From positions 1,674,001 to 1,738,000 of the forward strand of contig NZ_JAMLFW010000002.1 in NCBI RefSeq assembly GCF_024256385.1: a DNA stretch of 64,000 nt, written 5' to 3'. Source of the DNA: Anatilimnocola floriformis. Its GTDB lineage: Bacteria > Planctomycetota > Planctomycetia > Pirellulales > Pirellulaceae. Position 1 is the stretch's first letter. Every line of letters begins with the position of its first letter. The notes beneath the pieces were generated by a model, which worked only from the letters and a program-made list of their open reading frames with translations, was not told the origin of the DNA and searched no databases. A program made the translations under genes and the position numbers. Below are positions 32,691 through 43,086 of this stretch, one piece after another.

Positions 32691-35264
32691 TTACTCGGCT
32701 TCTTCGCCCTTGGCGGGCGGTGCCCACTTTACGTTGTACTTCTTGAAGAGCTCCGAATAGAGCTCGCTCTGCAGGTACAACTGGCTTTGCCAGGCGGCGT
32801 CGACCAGTTCCGGATCGGTCCCCTTGGCCAGGAACTGAGCCCGGTCGTCGACCGACACACCTTCTTCGCCCAGCAGCTTCACGGCGTAGACGATGGCGTG
32901 AGGCTGATCGAGCGCAACACCGGCTTGACCAACTTGCAGGTCAAAGATCGGCAGGAAGAAATCCTGACCGGCGAAGCGCACGCCGGGGACTTCGCTGAGC
33001 GATGGCCGGGCAAACTGCGCGGCGCCGACGGTGAACCAGCTGAACGCCGGCGGCGTGATGATTTGCTCGGGCTTGTCGACGAGTGTCTTCAGATCCTTCC
33101 CCTTGGCTGCTTCGGCGGCGAGCTTTTCAGCGGCGGCCTTGGCGAGCTTGAGGGCTTCTTCCATCTTCCAGGCAGCGACGACGTTATCGTGGGCCGCTTT
33201 GAAATCGAGTTCTTTCGACGGCTGCTCATCGGTCCGCCAGTAGATGTAGATCGTCGTGATGCCGCCGAGGAACTGCTTCTGCTCGAGAGCGAACGGCAGT
33301 GTTTCGGCTTGGTAAAGGCTTTCGCGTTCGCCGAAGGCAACTTGCGGAAACGTCGCCGAATTCTGTTCGAAGAAACGGAATCCGTTGACGCCGATGTCGT
33401 ACTTGGGAACCTTCTTGTTCGTGCCGTCGGCTTGCGGTTCGTCGATCATATCTTGCACTTCGAACTGGTCGACGAGCGGAATCGTTTCGACCTTCAAGCC
33501 GGAGTCGCCGATCGTTTTCGACAGATCGAGCGGCGCAGGCTTCTCGATGCTCGGCGACTTCGACGGCGGAGCACCCTCGGCCTTGAGTTGCTTTTCGCGA
33601 TCTTGATACGCCTTCCAGCGGTTGAATTGCCGGGCGTAAGCGTTGACTTCGGGAACCAAGGCATTGATGACCAGTTGGCGACGGTCCGAAGCGATGGGCC
33701 GGGCGAGCGTCGTGCGGATTTCGTCCTTCACTTCGTCGAGCGGCTTGAACTTCACTTCCTTCTCGGCCGGTTTGTCTTCGGGCTTGGCAGCAGGATCGAC
33801 AGGCTTGGCCGGATCGGTCGGCGTCGCGGCGGGATCCGCAGGCTTGGCTGGGTCGGCAGCAGGATCAGCTGGCTTAGTCTCAGCGGGCTTCGTTTCGGCT
33901 GGCTTGTCTTCCTTCTTTGGCTCTTCTTTTTTGGGCTCTTCTTTCTTCGGTTCGCCCTTCTTCGTCTCATCCTTCTTGGGTTCGTTTTGGAAGTTCACGA
34001 GTTGGATGTCGCGAGGAAGGCTCGAGCCTTCGTTCTTCTTGGGCTCGGCTTTGGGTTCTTCCTTTTTCGGCTCGGCCTTTGGTTCTGCCTTGGGCTCTTC
34101 TTTCTTGGGAGCTTCTGGTTCCTTCGCTGGCGCTTCAGGCTTGTCGGCCGGTTTTTCACTGGGTTTTTCACCAGGATTTTCTTCGGGCTTGGCTGGATCA
34201 GCGGGCTTCGCCGGGTCAGCTGGATTGGCCGGATCGACTGGCTTCACCGGATTCATCGGCGGCGGTTCGACGACCTTGAACTCACCCTTGGCTTTGCTTT
34301 CTTCGTAGGCCTTGGCGATTTGTTCGTCAGTGATTTCTTTTTTCGCCGCTTCGAGGAACGGCGCGAGGTCGGCTTTCACATATTGGAAGGCGACCTTGTG
34401 CGGCTGACGGAAGCCGGGCTCGGGGAACGCCGGGTTCGGCAGTCGGCCGCGACCTTCTTCGAACAGCTTTTGCAGATCCGCTTCTTTCGGCTCTTCCTTC
34501 ACCTTGCTCACAAAATCGGCAACGTTCAGCGGATAGGCTTCGATCTTCAATTTGCGGTTGAGTCGTTCGTAGGCATCCCACATTTCGCCGGGACCCACCA
34601 GGCCGTGATCGCGAAACAGCATCCGCATCGGGCGAGTGCCCATTTGGGTGATGTCGCCGGGAGTGAAGCTCTCGACGCCGGCTTGCAGCATGAGCCGCGC
34701 TTGCTGAGCGAGGATTTCGGTCTTCAAATGTTCGATGATCATGCCCGGGCTGATGTCGACTTGCGATTCAGGCATCGACTTGTGCATCAAGCCATCGAGC
34801 TCGCCTTCTTTGAGCGTGTAGTCGCTGAGCTTGATGAGAAAATTCTTCACCGTCTCGTCATTCACCACCACGCCCAGTTCCTTGGCCCGCTGGGCCAGGA
34901 TCAGCGTTTCGACCAGGTGGCCGTCGTCGTTGTAGGGCGAAATGCCGATCTGGCCGCTCTGCATGTTGACGAACATGTAGCCCGGCGCTCGCGGCGTCCC
35001 TTGACGACGAGTGGTTTCGCGCAGGATCTCGACCACAAACTCCACGGCGCGATTGTGGACGTACTTGAGCTGCCGCAACTGACTTCCCGTCAGTTGGCCG
35101 CCGCGCCACGTGACCTTTACGGGATCGCTCGTATTGCCGCCGCGGGCTCCTTGGCGAATGTGGAAAATGCTTTCCAGCGAGGGAACCACCAGCCAGGCCA
35201 TCACGAGGACGACGCAAGTAACGGCGAGGACGATCTTCGAATTATCGCGAATGACTTTTAGCAT
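32691..35264 (-). CDS. PpiD/SurA-like membrane-anchored chaperone with Lys/Pro/Glu/Ala-rich insert
   Basis: The 857-residue protein has one N-terminal transmembrane helix (IVLAVTCVVLVMAWLVV). A SurA/PpiD-type helical region (60-330) follows, with LVETLILAQRAKELGVVVNDETVKNFL and repeated helices. Residues about 335-515 are a low-complexity insert of PAKPADP, KPEENPGEKPSEKP and KKEEPKAEPK units. The C-terminal part contains AWKMEEALKLAKAAAEKLAAEA, the helix seen before the rotamase region in PpiD. No clear parvulin active-site motif could be identified. It probably assists folding of exported proteins. Confidence 0.75.
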   Translation of the reverse strand: MLKVIRDNSKIVLAVTCVVLVMAWLVVPSLESIFHIRQGARGGNTSDPVKVTWRGGQLTGSQLRQLKYVHNRAVEFVVEILRETTRRQGTPRAPGYMFVNMQSGQIGISPYNDDGHLVETLILAQRAKELGVVVNDETVKNFLIKLSDYTLKEGELDGLMHKSMPESQVDISPGMIIEHLKTEILAQQARLMLQAGVESFTPGDITQMGTRPMRMLFRDHGLVGPGEMWDAYERLNRKLKIEAYPLNVADFVSKVKEEPKEADLQKLFEEGRGRLPNPAFPEPGFRQPHKVAFQYVKADLAPFLEAAKKEITDEQIAKAYEESKAKGEFKVVEPPPMNPVKPVDPANPADPAKPADPAKPEENPGEKPSEKPADKPEAPAKEPEAPKKEEPKAEPKAEPKKEEPKAEPKKNEGSSLPRDIQLVNFQNEPKKDETKKGEPKKEEPKKEEPKKEDKPAETKPAETKPADPAADPAKPADPAATPTDPAKPVDPAAKPEDKPAEKEVKFKPLDEVKDEIRTTLARPIASDRRQLVINALVPEVNAYARQFNRWKAYQDREKQLKAEGAPPSKSPSIEKPAPLDLSKTIGDSGLKVETIPLVDQFEVQDMIDEPQADGTNKKVPKYDIGVNGFRFFEQNSATFPQVAFGERESLYQAETLPFALEQKQFLGGITTIYIYWRTDEQPSKELDFKAAHDNVVAAWKMEEALKLAKAAAEKLAAEAAKGKDLKTLVDKPEQIITPPAFSWFTVGAAQFARPSLSEVPGVRFAGQDFFLPIFDLQVGQAGVALDQPHAIVYAVKLLGEEGVSVDDRAQFLAKGTDPELVDAAWQSQLYLQSELYSELFKKYNVKWAPPAKGEEAE

Positions 35265-35439
35265 TCTGATTGCCTGATTCAGTAGCCCGATGAAAGAGCC
35301 GGCCCTGGCTCAAGGGGGCAAATTCGCAGTCTTGGCTGACTTTGCCGGAAACAGAGAATTTTAGGACCCTGCGACGTAAATACAATGCCAGTTTGGGGAT
35401 TGAACCACTGCCGGAGAAGGCAGAACGTCCGCAAAGTAG

Positions 35440-35504
35440 CTGAATTCGCCGGAATTCAGGACCGGCAGTTGGACGCCACAAGCTGAATTCTGGCGAAATC
35501 AGCT
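35440..35504. repeat. Inverted pair of family J palindromes
   Basis: CTGAATTC-GCCG-GAATTCAG (35440-35459) is a perfect hairpin. A second, imperfect one lies at 35483-35502 in the opposite orientation (CTGAATTC-TGGC-GAAATCAG). The left copy read on the minus strand matches the element at 12536-12555. The pair sits 23 bp past the histidine-kinase stop and 175 bp before the PpiD-like start, both on the minus strand. Nothing else is seen in the 262-bp gap. Confidence 0.65.
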
Positions 35505-35526
35505 GCCGTCAGCAGAAAGTGTCGCC

Positions 35527-38070
35527 TCAGGCGCGGCCGACCAGTTGGGCCACGGCAGTCACAAGGTCGCGAGCTTCGATCGGTTTGGTCAGATGCGTTT
35601 GAAAGCCGGCCTCCAGGGCCTGCGCGCGATCCTCCGCCCGCGCAAAGGCAGTGAGCGCCGCGGCTGGAGTTTGGCAGCCCGCCGCTCGCGCACGGCGAAG
35701 CAGCTCATAGCCATCGAGCTCTGGCATGCCGATGTCGCTGACCAGCACATCGGGTGGCGAGATCCTAAGCATGTGCAGCGCCTCGCGGCCGTTCTTGGCA
35801 ACCGTCACTTCGGCTTGGCATTCCTTCAGAATTCGCCGGGCCAGATCGCGGGCGTCGGGCTCATCATCGACGACCATAACCCGCACCCCGGCCAGATTAG
35901 GTGGAACCCAAGCCGTCGCTAGCGGCGAGCGCACACCAGCCGGCGTTTGCTCCGCGTCGTGGGCGGTCGGCGGCTCTCCGGGCATACGAACGGATACCGG
36001 CAGCTGAATCTTGAAAGTGCTTCCTTGATTTTCACCGGCACTCCACACACTGACGGAACCGCCGTGCAGCTCGACCAGGTTTTTCACAATGGCGAGACCC
36101 AAGCCCAGGCCGCCGTGGCGGCGCGTGGTGGTGGCGTCGGCCTGGCGGAAGCGTTCGAAGACGTGCGGCAAAAATTCGGGAGCGATGCCAGCTCCGGAGT
36201 CGCTGACGCTGATCTCGATGTGCGAGCCGGTCCGCTGGAGCGCGACTTCGACGTTGCCGTGCGGCGGCGTGAACTTGATCGAGTTGCTCAGCAGATTCCA
36301 CACGACCTGCTGAATGCGGTTAGGATCGCCCAAGATGTTCGTCACCTTGGCATCGAGCGTGCATCGCACTTCAATCTGCTTGGTGGCCGCGCTGTGCTTT
36401 ACCGTGCCGACGGCTGCTTTGATGACGGCAGGAAGATCGACGGTTTGCACATCAAGGCGGATCTTGCCGGAGATAATCCGACTCATATCGAGCAGATCTT
36501 CGATCAGCTGAGCCTGCGCGCGGGCATTTCGTTCGATGGTAGCGAGGCCTTCGCGGGCTTCTTCGCTACTCATGTTGGTTCGCTGCAAGAGTTGCGACCA
36601 ACCAAGAATGGCACTCAGCGGCGTGCGCAGCTCATGGCTGAGCGTCGCCAGAAATTCGTCCTTCAGCCGGCTATTTCGTTCCGCTTCGGCGCGGGCGGCT
36701 CGCTCGGAGGCCAGGAGCTTAATATTCTGCTCAAGCAATTGCCGTTCGGCCTGATTGTCGCTGCAATTGCCGACCCATTCCTTCACGCTGCCGTCGTCTT
36801 GCATCACCGGTGCGCCACGCGCGATGACGTGGCGATACTCACCATCGTGGCGACGGACGCGGTATTCCACTTCATACATCTTCACGGTGGCAACGGCTTC
36901 GCTCCACGCCCGAAAGGTGTTGGCCCGGTCATCGGGATGAATTGCATTCAGCCAACCGAAGTCGCGGTACTCTTCAAACGTTTGACCTGTGTAACCACCC
37001 CACGATGGATTGTCCGCATCCATCGCGCCACTCGCGCTCGTCAGCCAGACGACCGACGAGACTGTATCGACAAACGTGCGATACCGCTGCTCACGATCGC
37101 GCAGCTGCCGCGCGATGCGGGCTCGCTCGATCGATTCCCAGCAGCGGGTGGCAACGGCCTGCACCATTTGAATTTCATCGCTCGTCCAGATCCGCGGCCG
37201 AGCTTGATGCACTGCGAACGAGCCGACGAACCGGCCCTGCTTGTGCAACGGCACGCAAATGACGGCTTGAATTTGCGTTTCGCGATACTTCGCCACGTCG
37301 ACGGCTGGCTGATGACTGTCGATGTCGTAGACGACGTACGGTTTGTTCTGCAGCATCAGCTGATGCACTTCGTCGCCGAAGTCGGAGAACTTCATCACGC
37401 CGACGATGCTCTTCACGCCGCGGGTGTAGTTGCCGGTGAGATTCATCGTGTTCTGATCGGCGGCGACCTCGGCGTACGCACAACGGTCGGCCTCGACAAA
37501 TTCACCCAGCAGCCGAGCCGAAACGGCGACGATTTCTTCCGGATCCGACAACGGCCGCACGGTATCGCTGACGCTCATCAAAAAACGGATGCGATCTTCG
37601 GCGCTCTTCTGCTCGGAGATGTCTTCGACAATGCCGAGGAGCCGAGTGAACTTGCCACTTTCATCAAAGAGCGGCGACAGCGTCGCGCGAGCCCACACGG
37701 CGGCGCCGTCGGGCCGAAGGTAACGCTTTTCGAAAACGGCCCGCAGCGAAGTCTTGGCTTCGATTCGACCGATGTATTCGCGCGCCAGTCCCAGATCGGC
37801 GGGATGCGTGTAATGATCGGAGGTGCGCCCCACGACCTCTTCCATCGTGCGCCCGACAATACGGCAGTACGATTCGTTGGTGCGGCTGATCTTGCCCGAC
37901 GAATCGAATTCGACCATGCCCACCGCGGCTTGATCAAAGAGGGCTTGGAAGCGAGCTTCGCTGACGCGCAAGGCCTCGTGCGTATCGATGGCTGTGCCCG
38001 CGAGGGCCGTGGCCGCGAGAGACATGCGCGTTTCGTCCGACTTGCCCGAACCCATTTCCACCTCAGTCAA
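35527..38070 (-). CDS. Hybrid sensor histidine kinase (PAS-GAF-PAS-HisKA-HATPase-REC)
   Basis: The 847-residue protein is soluble by sequence. Domains in order: PAS at 35-155 (RFQALFDQAAVGMVEFD), GAF at 165-320, PAS/PAC at 328-445, HisKA with the phospho-acceptor His479 in LATLSHELRTPLSAILGW, HATPase with WNLLSNSIKF (588-600), DSGAGI and GGLGLGLAI, then a receiver domain (728-845) with VVDDEPD, Asp779 in LVSDIGMPELDG and Lys829. All catalytic residues for phosphotransfer are present. The input is cytoplasmic. No response regulator lies beside it, so its target is elsewhere. Confidence 0.93.
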   Translation of the reverse strand: MTEVEMGSGKSDETRMSLAATALAGTAIDTHEALRVSEARFQALFDQAAVGMVEFDSSGKISRTNESYCRIVGRTMEEVVGRTSDHYTHPADLGLAREYIGRIEAKTSLRAVFEKRYLRPDGAAVWARATLSPLFDESGKFTRLLGIVEDISEQKSAEDRIRFLMSVSDTVRPLSDPEEIVAVSARLLGEFVEADRCAYAEVAADQNTMNLTGNYTRGVKSIVGVMKFSDFGDEVHQLMLQNKPYVVYDIDSHQPAVDVAKYRETQIQAVICVPLHKQGRFVGSFAVHQARPRIWTSDEIQMVQAVATRCWESIERARIARQLRDREQRYRTFVDTVSSVVWLTSASGAMDADNPSWGGYTGQTFEEYRDFGWLNAIHPDDRANTFRAWSEAVATVKMYEVEYRVRRHDGEYRHVIARGAPVMQDDGSVKEWVGNCSDNQAERQLLEQNIKLLASERAARAEAERNSRLKDEFLATLSHELRTPLSAILGWSQLLQRTNMSSEEAREGLATIERNARAQAQLIEDLLDMSRIISGKIRLDVQTVDLPAVIKAAVGTVKHSAATKQIEVRCTLDAKVTNILGDPNRIQQVVWNLLSNSIKFTPPHGNVEVALQRTGSHIEISVSDSGAGIAPEFLPHVFERFRQADATTTRRHGGLGLGLAIVKNLVELHGGSVSVWSAGENQGSTFKIQLPVSVRMPGEPPTAHDAEQTPAGVRSPLATAWVPPNLAGVRVMVVDDEPDARDLARRILKECQAEVTVAKNGREALHMLRISPPDVLVSDIGMPELDGYELLRRARAAGCQTPAAALTAFARAEDRAQALEAGFQTHLTKPIEARDLVTAVAQLVGRA

Positions 38071-38188
38071 CCAACCCGCGCTTGGACTTCATCCAAGCCC
38101 ACCATTACATTGTCCGCAGAGAGAGTCTTTAGCTTAGCAAAATGCCGCTAGTTGGGGATATCAAAGCTTCGGCCACGCAGGAACTTCT

Positions 38189-41095
38189 ATGAGATCTCTG
38201 TTGCTTGTGGTGGGATGCATGGCGGCGTGGCTATTTATCATGGCCTGCCCGGCGATCGCTGCCGATGGACGTGCGACACTCAATTCGCCGCCACAATGGA
38301 TCTGGCGAAAGGAATCAGACGCCGAGAAAGTTCGCTTCGCCCGGCAACTCCAGCTGACGCGCTCGATCCAAGCCGCCGAACTCAAGTTCGCCGCCGATTT
38401 CTGCAGCGGCACGGTGATCATCAATGGCCAGCGAGTGTTGACTGTTGCCCCTTATTGCCAGTTGCAAACGCTCGATGTCACGCCTTGGCTCCGCCGCGGC
38501 GACAACGAAATCGCGATCGAAGCCAAGCGAGTGCCTGGTCCTGCTGCCGTCGCGCTCTCACTGGTCGTCGCGCATCAAGAGGGTGAACCGACGATCCTGC
38601 TGACCAATGAAGAATGGAATGTGGAAGACCGTGGCACAGTGCTGGCCGAACAATGGGGCGTCGGCCGCCGCGGCATTGAACTCTCGCCGTTTGAAAACTA
38701 CGAACAATGGCAACAAGCCAAAACAGATAGCCAGAAGAAAGCTGTGCCGAAGTTTTGGACCGCGCCGGGCTTTGAAGTGACCGAGTTGCGGGTTGCACAG
38801 CCTGACGAAGGTTCATGGATTGCGCTCGCTTTCGACGCTAAGGGCCGGGCGGTTATTTCGCGCGAGGATCAAGGCTTCTTGCGGATGACGCTCGATGCAG
38901 CGCGCAAGTCCGTTGCTCGCGTCGAAGCGATCACTTCCGACTTGAAAGAGTGTCGCGGCCTGGCATTTGATGGCGACACCCTCTACGCCAAGGCGAATAA
39001 CTCGCTCGGCCTGTTTCGGCTGCAGATCGACGAGCAAGGTCAGGTCCGCGAGCAAGAGCTGATCCGCGAGTTTCCCGGCAAGCTGGGGCATGGCCGAAAT
39101 GATATTGCGCTGGTTCGTGAGGATGCCGGAAAGGTGCTGTATCAAATCCACGGCGACGGCGTCGAAATCCCGCGAGAATCGCTCCGTGAATTCCTGTCGC
39201 CGCTGAATGAGACACGCACCAAGAAACCGGGGCGAGAAGGAACGCTGTGGCGATATCTCTTGAAAGATCGCCAGTGGGAATTGGTCTGCCAGGGACTGCG
39301 TAATCCGTATGGCATCGCGCTGCACGAGTCGGGTGTGCCGTTCACGTTTGATGCCGACAACGAGTTTGACATGGGAACTCCCTGGTATCGTCCAACTCGC
39401 ATTCTGCAACTGCAAACCGGCGGCGACTTCGGCTATCGCGAGTCGACCGGCGTGTTTCCCTCGCGCGTTCACGATCAGCCCGATCACGCGCCACCACTGC
39501 TCGACATCGGCCGCAGTTCGCCGACGTCGGTCATGTTCGGCTACGACTTGAAATTTCCCGCACCGTACAAAGAAGCTCTCTTCGCGCTCGACTGGACCTA
39601 CGGCCGCGTGATCGCCGTGCATCTCGCGCCGCGCGGCAAGACCTTTCGTGCTGCGGCCGAACTTTTTCTGCAAGGCAGGCCACTCAACGTCACCGATATC
39701 GCTGCCGGTCCCGATGGTGACATGTATCTCATCACCGGCGGCCGCAAGACGCAATCGGCGCTTTACCGTGTGAGCTTCAGCGGCAAAGAAGCCGTCGCAA
39801 CATCTCCCGGCAAACAAGAACGCGAAGCAGCCGAGACTACGAAGCCGCAGTTTCAGAACCGCTGGAGCAGTCTTCCCTTCGAACGCCTCATGGATCCCGA
39901 TCCCGTGGCCAGGCACGCTGAGCGGATCAAACTCGAGCGTGGTGATTTGGAAACGCTGCGAAAGCTGGCCCTGCTCGCTGTTCCTCCTTTCATGGCTGCG
40001 CCGCTCGGGCTCGCCCGCGCTCGTCAAAAAGAAGACGTGTCGCAGCTGCTCCAATCGCTGCAACGCTGGCAGCTTACCGACTGCGACTTGTCGCAGCAGT
40101 TCGCATGGATTCGCATCGTGAACCTCTGCCACGAAACCGCGCCGGAGCAGTTCGATAAATTTCGCGACGTGCTGCTGACGGAACTCCGCGCGCTCATCAA
40201 ATCGCTGCAGCGCGATGAACTCGGCTTTGCTGAATTGCGCATCGCGCCGGAAGGGAACAGCGATGAACTCCGCCGCCGAGTCGTGTTGTTGCTCGCGACA
40301 CTCGACGCCCCAGATCTCGCCGAAATTGCCACGGCGCAATTGCTGAAAAGTGCAAAGCAGGAAGATCAACTCGCCGGCCTACTTGCGACACGCAATACCA
40401 AAACTGGCTGGAGCAATCCGACTCGCCGCGAACAGCTGAGCGTGCTGAATGCGATCCCGCAAATGATCGGCGGCGAAGGTTTGCCGCAGTTCGAAAAATG
40501 GCTCCGGCCGCAGATCATTGCCACGCTCAGCGAAACTGAGCAGAAACAACTGGGCGATTTCATTGAACCAAAACTGGCTGCCTCAACGGAACCACTGCCG
40601 CCGCCGCGGCAGCACGTTCAAAAATGGACGCTCGACGACCTACAAACAGTGTTCGCCGAGAACGCACCAACGGGCGATCCGAAAAAGGGAGAGGTAATCT
40701 TCCGCGATGCGCTCTGTATTCGTTGTCATCGCGTCAGCGCCCGCGGCGCCGCCGTCGGCCCTGATTTGACGCACGTGAGTCGCCGCTTCAATCGGCGCGA
40801 CATTCTGGAATCGATCGTTCAACCGTCATTGTCGGTGGCGGAGAATTTTCGCCTGGAAACGATTCTCACCGAAGATGGCAAGGTCTACACCGGCCGCGTG
40901 ATCAACGAAGGGGATTACCGCTCGCAAAAGATCACGCTGCAACTCGATGCACTGCAGCCCGACAAGCTCGTCACGCTCGATAAGAAAGAAATCAGCGAGC
41001 ATCGCACGCTTCCCGTTTCGCCGATGCCGAATGGCTTGCTCGATACTTTTTCGCTTGCCGAAATTCGCGACTTGCTGGCTTACCTCGCGCCGTGA
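38189..41095 (+). CDS. PVC-type haem-binding protein with PA14-like N-terminus, propeller and CxxCH domain
   Basis: The 968-residue exported protein (signal peptide MRSLLLVVGCMAAWLFIMACPAIA) begins with a jelly-roll-like segment containing FAADFCSGTVIINGQRVL. A propeller of the sorbosone dehydrogenase kind follows (LVCQGLRNPYGIALHESG, AALFALDWTYGRVIAVHL-like strands), then helices and a C-terminal PVC cytochrome c module with CIRCH at 843-847 and TEDGKVYTGRVINEGDYR. Unlike the protein at 16333-19656 it lacks an extensive HEAT region. The next gene overlaps its stop codon, suggesting a shared transcript. Confidence 0.88.
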   Translation: MRSLLLVVGCMAAWLFIMACPAIAADGRATLNSPPQWIWRKESDAEKVRFARQLQLTRSIQAAELKFAADFCSGTVIINGQRVLTVAPYCQLQTLDVTPWLRRGDNEIAIEAKRVPGPAAVALSLVVAHQEGEPTILLTNEEWNVEDRGTVLAEQWGVGRRGIELSPFENYEQWQQAKTDSQKKAVPKFWTAPGFEVTELRVAQPDEGSWIALAFDAKGRAVISREDQGFLRMTLDAARKSVARVEAITSDLKECRGLAFDGDTLYAKANNSLGLFRLQIDEQGQVREQELIREFPGKLGHGRNDIALVREDAGKVLYQIHGDGVEIPRESLREFLSPLNETRTKKPGREGTLWRYLLKDRQWELVCQGLRNPYGIALHESGVPFTFDADNEFDMGTPWYRPTRILQLQTGGDFGYRESTGVFPSRVHDQPDHAPPLLDIGRSSPTSVMFGYDLKFPAPYKEALFALDWTYGRVIAVHLAPRGKTFRAAAELFLQGRPLNVTDIAAGPDGDMYLITGGRKTQSALYRVSFSGKEAVATSPGKQEREAAETTKPQFQNRWSSLPFERLMDPDPVARHAERIKLERGDLETLRKLALLAVPPFMAAPLGLARARQKEDVSQLLQSLQRWQLTDCDLSQQFAWIRIVNLCHETAPEQFDKFRDVLLTELRALIKSLQRDELGFAELRIAPEGNSDELRRRVVLLLATLDAPDLAEIATAQLLKSAKQEDQLAGLLATRNTKTGWSNPTRREQLSVLNAIPQMIGGEGLPQFEKWLRPQIIATLSETEQKQLGDFIEPKLAASTEPLPPPRQHVQKWTLDDLQTVFAENAPTGDPKKGEVIFRDALCIRCHRVSARGAAVGPDLTHVSRRFNRRDILESIVQPSLSVAENFRLETILTEDGKVYTGRVINEGDYRSQKITLQLDALQPDKLVTLDKKEISEHRTLPVSPMPNGLLDTFSLAEIRDLLAYLAP

Positions 41096-41109
41096 TGGGA
41101 GTTCCGCCG

Positions 41110-43086
41110 ATGAACCGCTGTTACTCGCTCTGGCTGCTGCTGATTTTCACGGCGACCTCGGCCGCTCAGCCGATCAGCATTTCAGATTCGCCGCTGCGAC
41201 GAATGCCGCCGGTCAGCCGCCGGCCGTTGTCGCCCGGCAACGCGCGGTTCGTCGATGTGAAACTCGGCAGCGATGAAGGGACCGGCTTGGAGAATCATCC
41301 GTGGCGATCGCTGGCTCACGCGGTGAAACAACTCCGCCCCGGCGACACGCTTTATCTGCGGGCGGGCGTCTATCACGAGCAACTCTATTTGAGCCTGCAA
41401 GGTCGGGCCGATGCGCCGATTATCATCCGCGGCTATCCGGGCGAAGAGGCCATCATCGACGGCAGCATTGCGGAGTTTGCGAACTCGCCCGAGAAATGTT
41501 GGGAGCCGTGCCCCGGCGGCGTGGAGGGGGAATATCGCTCGAGCAAACCTTGGCCGAATTTGCGCGATGTGATTGGTTACGACGCGCCCTCGAAGGTCGG
41601 CTTGCAAACATACTGGCATCGCAAAGATCTGCAGGCGACTAGTGAGATTATTACCGGCGGTGGTAAAGAGGCTACCGATAAGGATATCGACCCGGTCTAT
41701 CTCGGTCCTGGCCTGTGGTATGACCGGGAGACGGGTTACATCCACTGCCGTCTCGCGCAAACACATTTGCCAGCCGAGCTTGGCCTGACAAACTTTCAAG
41801 GGACCACCGGCGATCCGCGTGAGATGAATTTTCTGATCGCGCCCTATCGCAGTACGCCGCTGTTTTTCGATCAAGCCGAGCATGTCGTGCTGCAGGATCT
41901 GACCATTCGCGGCGGCGGTTATGTCACGGTGCTAATGGAACAAGCTCAGCACATCACGCTCGACTACGTCACGATCTTCGCCGGCACCTATGGCATCCGC
42001 GCGCTCGGCACTTCGCACCTGAGGCTGACCAACTGCGGCGTGCACGGCAGCCTGGCTCCATGGACGTTTCGCAGCGACGCCAGCAAGCGGGACTATCCCG
42101 GCCGGCCTCATCGCAACATTTCACGGCTCAATACGCACGCGCTCATCGAAGCCGACGCCGGCCGCGAATCGAGCGTGTGGGCTTATCCGCTGAATGATCA
42201 TTGGAAGATCTCGCACTGTTTCTTCACCGATTCACACGACGGCGTGTACCTGGGCGCGATCAACGTCGATTTTCATCACAACGTTTTCGAAAACCTGCAG
42301 GACGACGGCATTTATCTGAGCCCCATGTATCAGCGACACAAGCTCGACGGCAAGGATCCGCAGATCCTGATTCATCACAATCATTTTCGCGCACTTCTCA
42401 CCGCGCTCGCCTTTGGCGGCAACGAGCCGAACACGCACGATCAGATTTTTGTCTATCGCAACGTCTTCAACCTGCGCGAAAAAGTCATGGCGGGGCGGAT
42501 GAGTGAGAACAATCCCAAGCCGACGCTGACCACCGGCAAGCTCATCGGCGATCATGGTTCACCGCCATGGTCAACGCTCACGTTCGCGCACAACACCGTC
42601 ATCGCTGGCGGTAATCGCGATGCATTGATGTCGGCCGGAAGTGGCGCCACGCCGGAACGGCCGAAGCGGGTGTTTAACAATTTGTTCCTCCATACCGATC
42701 GCTTGCCGCCGTATCTCGTTCCTGCCGTTGGCGCGAACTTGATCAGCGATGGCAACTTGTTCTGGTCCCCATCGGCCGATGAAAAAACTGCGGCCGCGTT
42801 CTTCAAAAAATGGCAAGCTTCGCCGGCATTTGCCGAGAACAAAAAGCTCTACGAAGCCGTCAGCGAAAGCCATTCCCTCGTTGCCGATCCGCAGCTCGAT
42901 GTTGCCAATCCTCTGTTCCATAGCTATGAACTGTCGGTAGGGAATGCCGCGATCGATGCCGGCGCTGATGTGAAGTTCGAGGGTTTTGATCCGACGGACA
43001 AGAGCGACGCAGACCGGCCTGATATCGGCGCCATTCCCGCTGGAGGAAAGATGTTCAAAGTAGGACGATTTGAGGTTCGGAAATGA
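41110..43086 (+). CDS. Exported right-handed beta-helix protein
   Basis: Three starts are possible: GTG 41092 and ATG 41095, which overlap the cytochrome gene, and ATG 41110, which begins the signal peptide MNRCYSLWLLLIFTATSAAQ. The 658-residue product contains LGSDEGTGLENHPWRSLAHAVKQLRPGDTLYLRAG, a DUF1565-like entry to a pectate-lyase-type helix. Repeated turns follow, such as HVVLQDLTIRGGGYVTVLM, LDYVTIFAGTYGIRALG and HDGVYLGAINVDFHHNVF. It probably binds or cleaves a polysaccharide; catalytic residues could not be assigned. Confidence 0.82.
   Translation: MNRCYSLWLLLIFTATSAAQPISISDSPLRRMPPVSRRPLSPGNARFVDVKLGSDEGTGLENHPWRSLAHAVKQLRPGDTLYLRAGVYHEQLYLSLQGRADAPIIIRGYPGEEAIIDGSIAEFANSPEKCWEPCPGGVEGEYRSSKPWPNLRDVIGYDAPSKVGLQTYWHRKDLQATSEIITGGGKEATDKDIDPVYLGPGLWYDRETGYIHCRLAQTHLPAELGLTNFQGTTGDPREMNFLIAPYRSTPLFFDQAEHVVLQDLTIRGGGYVTVLMEQAQHITLDYVTIFAGTYGIRALGTSHLRLTNCGVHGSLAPWTFRSDASKRDYPGRPHRNISRLNTHALIEADAGRESSVWAYPLNDHWKISHCFFTDSHDGVYLGAINVDFHHNVFENLQDDGIYLSPMYQRHKLDGKDPQILIHHNHFRALLTALAFGGNEPNTHDQIFVYRNVFNLREKVMAGRMSENNPKPTLTTGKLIGDHGSPPWSTLTFAHNTVIAGGNRDALMSAGSGATPERPKRVFNNLFLHTDRLPPYLVPAVGANLISDGNLFWSPSADEKTAAAFFKKWQASPAFAENKKLYEAVSESHSLVADPQLDVANPLFHSYELSVGNAAIDAGADVKFEGFDPTDKSDADRPDIGAIPAGGKMFKVGRFEVRK

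Noticed and set aside
32787-35261. An 824-codon open frame on the plus strand opposite the PpiD-like gene
   Set aside because: It is the mirror frame of a GC-rich gene; it is made of implausible Arg/Phe/Leu/Gly runs opposite the Lys/Pro/Glu insert and has no domain. The same holds for long antisense frames opposite the histidine kinase (35947-38151), the aas fusion (5853-7610) and the S9 peptidase (13557-14852).
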